Positions 28,014 to 36,803 of a stretch of DNA of 36,803 bases are shown here, one piece after another. The DNA lies in the NCBI GenBank assembly GCA_913061235.1, contig CAJXTB010000038.1, positions 1 to 36,803 of the forward strand, written 5' to 3'. The stretch's first letter is position 1. Every line of letters starts with the position of its first letter. A program made the translations under genes and the position numbers. The notes beneath the pieces were generated by a model. That model saw only the letters and a program-made list of their open reading frames with translations. It had not been told where the DNA came from and did not search any database. This DNA comes from an uncultured Pseudomonadota bacterium (GTDB taxonomy: Bacteria > Myxococcota_A > UBA796 > GCA-2862545).

Positions 28014-28217
28014 TGGGATGGGCAGTGTAGGCGCAGCAGCTTGGTGCTCCCAAACCCGAGTAAACGGCCGTCAAAACCGTGGGTGATGACGATGGGCACC
28101 AGAGCAGGCTTCTCCAAAACCCCCGTGTCTTCGACAGGCAATCTGTCCGCAGCTGTCGGGGATTGATGCTCCCGTGCATGCCGCACAGTGGGCGGTCGAC
28201 ACGCGAGCCGGGCATTG

Positions 28218-28234
28218 CTGGCACGACCCTTGCT
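28218..28234 (+). promoter_or_regulatory. Sigma-54 (-24/-12) promoter of the universal stress protein gene
   Basis: CTGGCACGACCCTTGCT matches the sigma-54 consensus at every conserved position. GG (28220-28221) and GC (28232-28233) are spaced by ten bases. Transcription would start near 28245, and AAGGAG (28255-28260) precedes the ATG at 28267. Confidence 0.88.
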
Positions 28235-28266
28235 AAGCGGAGACCAACACCTCCAAGGAGCCTCTC

Positions 28267-28740
28267 ATGTCCAATCAGTTCAACAAGATCCTCGTCCCAC
28301 TCGATGCCGGAGAGATCTCCGACCGTGCCCTCGATGTCGCCATCGACATGGCCCACAAGTATGGCGCCGCACTTGTTGCAGTGTCCGTTCGTCGCGACCC
28401 TGTGGACTTGAAAGACCTCAACCAAGCAACCACCGTCTCCGACCTCGAAGAGGTCGAAGCGGAGTTCAAGTCCCTCGAGGAGCGCGTTCGCAGGCACATC
28501 GCGACCGTCGCACCACTCGAAGACGGAAAGGTGAAAGTGGAAGTACGCGCCGGCAATGTGGTGATGGCCATTGTAGACGCCGCGACCGAGAACCACGCAG
28601 ACCTCATCGTCATGGGTACGCATGGCCGGATGGGATTGGTCGACAAGTTGCTGGGCTCTACCACCGAACGCGTGCAGCGAAAGGTGACCACGTCGGTGCT
28701 CACGGTACGCCCCAAGGGATTCCCGTATCTGCGCGATTAG
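28267..28740 (+). CDS. Universal stress protein (UspA family), ATP-binding type
   Basis: This 157-residue single Usp domain starts with NKILVPLDAGEISDRALDVA. It carries the ATP-binding signature G-2X-G-9X-G-S at 117-131 (GTHG, then GS after nine residues), so it belongs to the nucleotide-binding group. Between them are an acidic helix (EEVEAEFKSLEERV) and VEVRAGNVVMAIVDAA. It is preceded by a perfect sigma-54 promoter, implying activator-dependent stress induction. AAGGAG lies six bases before the ATG. It is divergent from the fatty acid desaturase. Confidence 0.95.
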   Translation: MSNQFNKILVPLDAGEISDRALDVAIDMAHKYGAALVAVSVRRDPVDLKDLNQATTVSDLEEVEAEFKSLEERVRRHIATVAPLEDGKVKVEVRAGNVVMAIVDAATENHADLIVMGTHGRMGLVDKLLGSTTERVQRKVTTSVLTVRPKGFPYLRD

Positions 28741-28749
28741 CCCCAGGGA

Positions 28750-28775
28750 GGTGGGGCAAATCACACATCCCCACC
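28750..28775 (+). terminator. Hairpin after the universal stress protein gene
   Basis: GGTGGGG (28750-28756) pairs with CCCCACC (28769-28775) around a 12-base loop, ten bases after the stop. No U tract is present. Confidence 0.45.
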
Positions 28776-28909
28776 CCAGGCAACGTCGGGCCCAGTTTTC
28801 GGCTGGCGCCCCCCACCGGGCCAGCTCGGCCAGAAAGGTGTAGCCATTACAATGCGAAGCACTGTAGAACCCCCGCACGCGGGCGTTTACGTCCAGAAAG
28901 GGGAACACT

Positions 28910-31804
<2,895 letters not shown>

Positions 31805-31820
31805 AGGCGCGTCCTCCCCA

Positions 31821-33062
31821 CTACGAGAGTGCCAGCCCAATGCACACGCTCGTCAGCGCGTCGCCCGCACTAATCTTCTCTTCACCGAACCGTGCCGCAA
31901 AGCTCGCTCGGATGAAGGGCAGCTGTGAGGTTCCGCCCGTCAAGAAGACGCTGTCAATGTCCGCCTCTTGCACACCGGCCATGGACAGCGTTCGGGTAAT
32001 CGCGTCATTGTATTCGCGAATGGTCGTGCCGCAGGACTCGCCAAACTCGGCCAGCCCAACAGGCCTGTCAAAGTCCAATCGCTCGGAGTAGAACTCGCGA
32101 AAGCGGAACGTGGTCTCGGCGCTTGTGGACAGTGCCTTCTTGGACTCCTCGATCTGCCAAGCGAGCGGATAGCCGAGGTCATCAAAGATGAGCCGGTGAA
32201 GACGTTCCGCATACACCGGGTTCACCAGCCGCTTCTGCATGTACTTCAGGCCGCGATTCAACGGCTCGTCCCGCAGCCGGTGTAGCTCAAACAGTCGCTT
32301 GATCTGGCCATGAATCGGCGACTTCCACGGCTCTAGCTCTTCGGTGTATCGCTTGCGAAACAGGGCGTTCTTACCGAACTCTTCAAGCAAGAAGCAGTCC
32401 ATGAAGTGCCCATCGATGTGGTCGCCAGCCTTGGCCACACCGTCCACGGCCAAGATGTCGGACGTGCGGTCGTCTAGCTGGCGTCGTTTAGGGCCCACAC
32501 GAAGAATCGCGAAGTCGCTGGTGCCGCCACCGAAGTCTCCTACAAGCACTAGATGCTCGGTAGAGGCTGTGGACTCGTACTTGTGTGCCGCAGCAACAGG
32601 CTCCAGCTGGAATCGGTAGTTGGTGACTCCGGCGCGGTCTAGCGCCTCAGAGAGCGTACGTTCCGCCCTGTCGCTGTCCGACTGGATGTCGGCAAAGTTG
32701 ACCGGGCGCCCCATCACAATCTCGTCAGGTCTGCGCCCCAGGACCGCAACGGAACGCTCGATGAGAAACATGAGGTATTCAGCGACCAAGTCGACAAACT
32801 CGTATCGCTTGCCAGCGATGGTCGTTGAGGGCACATCTTGCGACAAGAAAGACTTGAGCGACCTGATGAATCGGCCCGTGAGGTCTTGGTCTAGGTAGGA
32901 GCGGAACGCGTCATTGCCAAAGAGAGGCTCGCCGTCCAGCGGGCAATGAATGACCGTTCGCTGGGTGTGTTCCTCTCGGGACAACGGGACCAGCTCCGCG
33001 CTCATGCCACGCTGTACAGCCACCGCCGAGTTTGTTGTACCGAAATCGATTCCGAGCCGCAC
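31821..33062 (-). CDS. YegD-like Hsp70 family protein
   Basis: This 413-residue actin-fold ATPase has the Hsp70 phosphate-1 motif GIDFGTTNS (4-12), phosphate-2 GDFGGGTSDFAIL, and the adenosine motif VFLTGGTSQLPFIR near the end. There is no substrate-binding domain, and the insert HRLRDEPLNRGLKYMQKRL fits the YegD subgroup, whose clients are not known. The start is GTG at 33062 with AAGGA eight bases upstream. The stop is 16 bases from the convergent lipoprotein stop. It is divergent from the epimerase gene. Confidence 0.9.
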   Translation of the reverse strand: MRLGIDFGTTNSAVAVQRGMSAELVPLSREEHTQRTVIHCPLDGEPLFGNDAFRSYLDQDLTGRFIRSLKSFLSQDVPSTTIAGKRYEFVDLVAEYLMFLIERSVAVLGRRPDEIVMGRPVNFADIQSDSDRAERTLSEALDRAGVTNYRFQLEPVAAAHKYESTASTEHLVLVGDFGGGTSDFAILRVGPKRRQLDDRTSDILAVDGVAKAGDHIDGHFMDCFLLEEFGKNALFRKRYTEELEPWKSPIHGQIKRLFELHRLRDEPLNRGLKYMQKRLVNPVYAERLHRLIFDDLGYPLAWQIEESKKALSTSAETTFRFREFYSERLDFDRPVGLAEFGESCGTTIREYNDAITRTLSMAGVQEADIDSVFLTGGTSQLPFIRASFAARFGEEKISAGDALTSVCIGLALS

Positions 33063-33281
33063 GGCGCTTGTCCTTGGTGTCTAGGTGTCTGGCCGGGCGG
33101 CGATACCTCGTTTGGGTGAACATGACCGCGAGCGCGATTCCAATGTGGTGCGCTCTACCGACAGTCTTCGTTGCCGTAGATGAGGGCCTCACCGGTGAAT
33201 CCGGCTTCAAACGCCAAGCCAAAGCCCTTCGCCACGCCATCGAGGTCACTGCAGGGTAAGCCTACTTTTTGGAGAGCCCCC

Positions 33282-34187
33282 ATGACTGTCCTGCTCACCG
33301 GCGCATCTGGCTACCTGGGCCAGCACGTGCTGCTGGCCTTGCTCTCAGCGGGCAACGACGTCACCGTGCTCGTACGTGAACCCACGCGACTCGGAGCTCT
33401 CGCGACCCACCCGAAGGTACGCGTCCGGACCGGTGACCTGACAGACGAGCGGTGCCTGCGCCACGCCGTTGAGGGCATCGCCGTGGTCATTCATGCCGCA
33501 CTCATCTGGGGCGCTCCGCGAACAGAGCTCGACCTACCGGATAGCATCGCCGCCGCAAAGCTGTTCGATGCGGCTGGCGAAGCTGGAGTCAGCCGATGCC
33601 TCTTGATCTCATCCACCGCCGTCCATCGTCCCTTTCGAGCGCTCATAAAGGAGTCAGACCCGCTGCAGACGGCTGACCTGTACGGCGCGAGCAAGGCCAC
33701 TGCCGAGCTGATGATGTGGGCAGCATGCAACACCTATGGAATGACGGGCCTTGTCCTCCGTTCTGGGCCCGTTGTTGGACCGCCGGCACAGGCCGGAGGC
33801 CCCTTTCGCTCCGACTCCACTCTTCAGGCCTTGGTGCACGCAGCGAAGGCCGGCCACCCGCTGACCGTCGTTGCAGGTACGGCACGGCAGCTCGTCGGCG
33901 CCACTGATGTTGCCCGAGTCGTGGCCACATTGGTGCACACCCCACACGCCGAGGGCACCTACCTATGTGTCGATGCCGAGCCGACCCCGTGGGAACGTAT
34001 TGCTGAACAGGTGGTCGAAACCGCACGCTCCGAGAGCGTCATCCAAGTGGCCCCCGCGAGCTCCACGTCGCCAACACCGCGCTTCGTAGTGGACCGCCTC
34101 ACCGCACTGCTCGGGCAGTCCCTCGACAGCAAAGAGGCCCTGGCCCAGCACATCGAACACTTGGTCGTCAACAGTGTTCAATCGTGA
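33282..34187 (+). CDS. NAD(P)-dependent epimerase/dehydratase (extended SDR)
   Basis: From the ATG at 33282 (GGAGAG upstream) the product has 301 residues. The Rossmann glycine motif is TGASGYLG (6-13), the catalytic Ser lies near 110-111 (LISSTAVH) and the catalytic pair is in YGASK (Tyr134, Lys138). Later segments VLRSGPVVGPP, FVDVARVV-like VGATDVARVV and the C-terminal helix are typical of sugar-nucleotide epimerases, dihydroflavonol-type reductases or 3-beta-HSD-like enzymes; the substrate is not evident. A longer frame to 33180 has no ribosome binding site. Confidence 0.9.
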   Translation: MTVLLTGASGYLGQHVLLALLSAGNDVTVLVREPTRLGALATHPKVRVRTGDLTDERCLRHAVEGIAVVIHAALIWGAPRTELDLPDSIAAAKLFDAAGEAGVSRCLLISSTAVHRPFRALIKESDPLQTADLYGASKATAELMMWAACNTYGMTGLVLRSGPVVGPPAQAGGPFRSDSTLQALVHAAKAGHPLTVVAGTARQLVGATDVARVVATLVHTPHAEGTYLCVDAEPTPWERIAEQVVETARSESVIQVAPASSTSPTPRFVVDRLTALLGQSLDSKEALAQHIEHLVVNSVQS

Positions 34188-34215
34188 GCAGTGGACCGAC
34201 CCAAGCAACGTGGTG

Positions 34216-34893
34216 TCACAGTTCGCTTGAGGGCAGGTAGCATCCGCCAGCAACAGGAAGCCCGATGTCGCTGAACTGAATGGGGAGGGAGGCGCCATCG
34301 GCGTCATGCACCACAAAATGTAGGTGCGGAAACAGTGTCTTTCCGACCATGCCCACATCTGCAATGTGGTCTCCCTGCAACACCTGCTCGCCAATCTGAA
34401 CTCTGGCCGTTCCCTGGGCCAAATGCGCATACAACGCCGAGCTGCCATCTCCATGGTCTACGGTGATGTGGTTGCCCTCAAACCACCCTACTCCATGCCC
34501 CGAGTCCAACTGCGCGACAACGCGTCCACCTCGTGCCGCAAGAATGGGGCTGTGCATCGGCCGCAAAAAATCCCACGCGTGCAGGTGCGTGCCACGATGG
34601 CTCACAACGCTGCGATGCCCCTGTGCGACACAACTTCTAGCGTCTGTCGGCCAAGGCGCGGCGTACTGCGAGTTGTCGGCTACTGGATAGTCGTGAACAT
34701 CCGTAGGGCCGGTTCCAAACATCACAAACGCCAGGTAGCTGGCGTACAACAGCACAAGACCGCTGTTAGCCATCGAGCCGAACGGCCAGGGCTTACCGAG
34801 CGATAAGCACCACACCGCCACGGCTGTGAGCAGCAGAGTCATAGTCAGCATTGTGAAGAACACGGCGGCTAGCGCGACAAACATGCGAGCCAC
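34216..34893 (-). CDS. Membrane-anchored M23-family (LytM-like) metallopeptidase
   Basis: This 225-residue protein has two N-terminal hydrophobic segments (about 5-30 and 43-63), then an M23 domain. Zinc-ligand candidates are the His of SHRGTHLHAWDF with its Asp, and the HLH of FPHLHFVV; GNHITVDHGDGSSALYAHL and GEQVLQGDHIADVG are the usual flanking strands. The His-to-Asp spacing differs from the classic HxxxD but fits the subgroup in which the first His sits further upstream. Such enzymes cut peptidoglycan peptide bridges, or are inactive regulators. The start is GTG at 34893, six bases past the cytochrome peroxidase stop; an ATG at 34884 is the alternative. Confidence 0.82.
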   Translation of the reverse strand: MARMFVALAAVFFTMLTMTLLLTAVAVWCLSLGKPWPFGSMANSGLVLLYASYLAFVMFGTGPTDVHDYPVADNSQYAAPWPTDARSCVAQGHRSVVSHRGTHLHAWDFLRPMHSPILAARGGRVVAQLDSGHGVGWFEGNHITVDHGDGSSALYAHLAQGTARVQIGEQVLQGDHIADVGMVGKTLFPHLHFVVHDADGASLPIQFSDIGLPVAGGCYLPSSEL

Positions 34894-34899
34894 GCACCC

Positions 34900-35961
34900 C
34901 TACGAAGGCATCTCTGGCACGGTCGCGGCACCCTCTGGCAGCTCACCAGTCAGGGCCTTGAGGAAGGTCACAATGCTGTCGGCTTCCTCAACGCTCAGGT
35001 TCTTGCCGAGCTGATGGTTGGCCATCAGGATGACGGCTTCTTCGAGTGTCGCAATGGAACCGTCATGAAAGTAGGGTCCGGTCTCTGCGATGTTGCGCAG
35101 GCCAGGCACCTTAAACACATGCCGGTCGCTCTCGAGGCCTGTCACTTCCATGCGGCCAATGTCTTCGGTCTCGTACGGTGTGACGAGGCCGAGCTTCATG
35201 TACAAGCTGCCTCCGAGCCCGGCGCCAGAGTGGCAGGCAGTGCAGCCTGTAGACACAAACAAGTCGAGTCCAGCACGTTCTTCTGCAGTCAGCGCCGAGC
35301 CATCACCAGCCAAGTAGGTATCGAATCGAGACGGCGTGATGAGCGTACGCTCGAAGGCACCGATGGCGTTGGCGAGGTTATCGTAGGTGATGGGCGCTTC
35401 GGTGTCCGGGAAGGCAGCCGCGAACAGAGGCGCGTACCCGTCAATGGCACCGAGGGCTGCGACGACCGTTGCTTCGTCGGGCATACCCATCTCAATGGGG
35501 TTGAGAATAGGACCCTTTGCTTGCGCTTCTACATCCTCGGCGCGCCCGTCCCAGAACTGAGCGACGTGGGTCGATGCGTTGAGCACGGTTGGCGAGTTGC
35601 GACCACCACGGGTACCGTCATGACCGGGGGATGTGGGCTCGCTGTCTTGGCCAAACTTGTCCAGACGATGGCACGAGTTGCAGCTGATCTCGCCGTTAAT
35701 GGACAGCCGACCATCATGGTACAAGGTCTGTCCGAGCGCAATCTGAGCGTCATTGACGGCCGGCGACACGCCTGCGACTTTTGGCGCCGCTGGAGCGAGC
35801 GTTCCGAACATTGCCTGGTGTACGGGGTCCACTTCCACGACCGGCTCTGCCGCGGCGGCGGGCGTTGGCTCGGCAGCAGGAGTCGGGCTTGGAGCTGGTG
35901 CAGGCGTCTCTGTGGACGACTGACAAGCGGACAGGACGAGCAACAAGGAAAATAGACGCAT
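34900..35961 (-). CDS. Di-heme cytochrome c peroxidase family lipoprotein
   Basis: This 353-residue exported protein has a signal peptide ending VLSAC with the lipid Cys at 13, then a Pro/Ala/Glu-rich linker (about 18-45). Two c-type heme sites follow: CNSCH (94-98) and CTACH (240-244). Other family marks are GQTLYHDGRLS, GTRGGRNSPTVLNA, FWDGRAEDVEAQA, RNIAETGPYFHDGS and IVTFLKALTGELP. It belongs to the CCP/MauG group, which reduce hydrogen peroxide or oxidise a protein partner. Anchoring by lipid suggests it acts in the periplasm. GAGGG precedes the ATG at 35961. It forms a tight pair with the M23 gene. Confidence 0.94.
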   Translation of the reverse strand: MRLFSLLLVLSACQSSTETPAPAPSPTPAAEPTPAAAAEPVVEVDPVHQAMFGTLAPAAPKVAGVSPAVNDAQIALGQTLYHDGRLSINGEISCNSCHRLDKFGQDSEPTSPGHDGTRGGRNSPTVLNASTHVAQFWDGRAEDVEAQAKGPILNPIEMGMPDEATVVAALGAIDGYAPLFAAAFPDTEAPITYDNLANAIGAFERTLITPSRFDTYLAGDGSALTAEERAGLDLFVSTGCTACHSGAGLGGSLYMKLGLVTPYETEDIGRMEVTGLESDRHVFKVPGLRNIAETGPYFHDGSIATLEEAVILMANHQLGKNLSVEEADSIVTFLKALTGELPEGAATVPEMPS

Positions 35962-36147
35962 TTGACCCTCACATCAAGTCCAATACCTTGTCATCCGGTC
36001 AATGCAACTTGAATACGAGCGCGCCACGTCGACATCTACCACAATGCCGCATGTATCCACTATCTACGCCATTTCAGAGTCTCTTACATACACCCAGGTT
36101 CGCATCGAGAGCACGCGAGATCGACGGGAGAGCCGCCCAAGAACCGA

Positions 36148-36199
36148 GAGTGAGTGCTGGACCGAAGCAAGCCTTACGCTCGTCGACCAGCACCCACTC
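36148..36199 (-). terminator. Terminator hairpin of the MopE-repeat gene
   Basis: GAGTG-A-GTGCTGG (36148-36160) pairs with CCAGCAC-C-CACTC (36187-36199) apart from one mismatch, around a 26-base loop. It begins nine bases after the stop codon of the minus-strand gene. A weak T-rich run (TCTCGGTTCTT) follows on that strand. Confidence 0.55.
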
Positions 36200-36207
36200 T
36201 TAGAGCG

Positions 36208-36803
36208 CTACCGAAGCGACCGGCGACGACGCAGCAGCGCCAAGCCGAACAGTGGCAAGCCCAACCACAGCGCCTGTGAGCCAGCAGCAGCGGAGCAGTT
36301 GCAGCCCTCTCGCTCAACGTCAAGGTCAAGCTCCGTGTCGCTGTCCACGTCCAGATCGGTGTCTGAGTCCACGTCGGTGTCCACATCGGTGTCGGGCTCA
36401 GGCTCGTCGCTCAAACACTCTTCGTCGACTTCGTCATCGCAGTCGTTGTCGAGCATGTCGCACAGCTCAACAGCACCGGGACGAACACGGTCATTGGTGT
36501 CGTTGCAGTCGCCTTCGCACACGGCCAAGCCATCGTTGTCGGCGTCTGCTTCTTCGGGCGGAAGCACACCGTCACAGTCGTCGTCGAAGCCGTTGCACAG
36601 CTCGATGGCTCCCGGGCCGACATCCGCGTCTTCGTCGTCGCAGTCACCGTCGCAGATGGTGGAGCCGTCTTGGTCTAGGTCCGCATCTTCGTTCGGAATC
36701 ACGCCGCTACAGGCATTGTCCAGGCCGTCACACAGCTCGGGGGCTCCAGGGTAGACATCGGCGTTGTCGTCATCACAGTCGAGGGGCGTGACGCCGTCAA
36801 CGT
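36208..36803 (-). CDS. MopE-repeat surface protein with MYXO-CTERM tail (5' end outside window)
   Basis: The frame is open through the right edge, so the N-terminus is missing; about 197 residues are visible. They hold three MopE-like repeats (CDDDNADVYPGAPELCDGLDNAC, CDDEDADVGPGAIELCNGFDDDC and CNDTNDRVRPGAVELCDMLDNDC types). An acidic DTDVDTDVDSDTD-rich linker comes next, then GCNCS, a hydrophobic segment (about 20 residues) and RRRRSLR. The last part is the MYXO-CTERM sorting signal, at which the Cys is used for anchoring after myxosortase cleavage. This indicates a surface-anchored protein and a myxobacterial-type host. The internal GTG at 36702 is not the start. Confidence 0.9.
   Translation of the reverse strand, partial: VDGVTPLDCDDDNADVYPGAPELCDGLDNACSGVIPNEDADLDQDGSTICDGDCDDEDADVGPGAIELCNGFDDDCDGVLPPEEADADNDGLAVCEGDCNDTNDRVRPGAVELCDMLDNDCDDEVDEECLSDEPEPDTDVDTDVDSDTDLDVDSDTELDLDVEREGCNCSAAAGSQALWLGLPLFGLALLRRRRSLR

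Noticed and set aside
33180-33281. N-terminal extension of the epimerase
   Set aside because: The ATG at 33282 has a ribosome binding site and begins directly with the Rossmann fold; the extension is low-complexity.

Overview
The window reads as chromosomal DNA of a GC-rich member of the Myxococcota or a close deltaproteobacterial relative. The best markers are a MYXO-CTERM-type sorting tail (GCNCS, hydrophobic stretch, RRRR) on the partial protein at the right edge, three secreted proteins built from MopE-like Cys/Asp repeats, an FHA-type sigma-54 activator next to a Ser/Thr kinase, and many hybrid histidine kinases. I see no tRNA, rRNA, CRISPR array, transposase or phage gene. Starts were re-chosen from ribosome binding sites and family lengths, so several genes are shorter than their longest open frame and some begin with TTG or GTG.

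Left part (1-7680): a Ser/Thr kinase with a C-terminal FGE-sulfatase-like domain is divergent from an FHA/AAA+/Fis sigma-54 activator. Just downstream is a sigma-54-type promoter with palindromes in front of it, driving a large lipoprotein. That lipoprotein combines MopE and thrombospondin-3-like calcium motifs, a middle region that looks like domains 2-3 of anthrax protective antigen (binary-toxin B component), and a C-terminal RCC1-like propeller. Kinase, activator, promoter and target form a plausible self-contained signalling-to-secretion unit, and this is the strongest candidate for an undescribed system here.

Middle (7681-19300): an unrecognised 233-residue protein, a 590-base stretch without a supportable gene but with a 20-base tandem duplication, a TerB-like protein, a secreted protein, a divergent TrmB-like methyltransferase, small membrane and DUF3703 proteins, a GAF-GGDEF diguanylate cyclase with a TTG start, a zinc-ribbon/bacterial-PH membrane protein, an amidohydrolase divergent from a TetR regulator with an obvious operator, and hrpB overlapping the TetR stop.

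Right-middle (19300-28740): a two-component block holds a PAS-PAS hybrid kinase, a 920-base gene-poor stretch carrying the second copy of a 100-base repeat also found at the left edge, a truncated receiver, an intact receiver, a GAF hybrid kinase with two receivers, two stand-alone Hpt proteins, and a CBS-receiver protein. These are the parts of a branched phosphorelay. A delta-9-type fatty acid desaturase with a structured leader follows, divergent from a universal stress protein that has a textbook sigma-54 promoter.

Right end (28741-36803): a MopE-repeat/beta-helix lipoprotein, a YegD-like Hsp70, an NAD-dependent epimerase, an M23 peptidase directly downstream of a di-heme cytochrome c peroxidase lipoprotein, and the 3' end of a MopE-repeat MYXO-CTERM surface protein that runs off the window.
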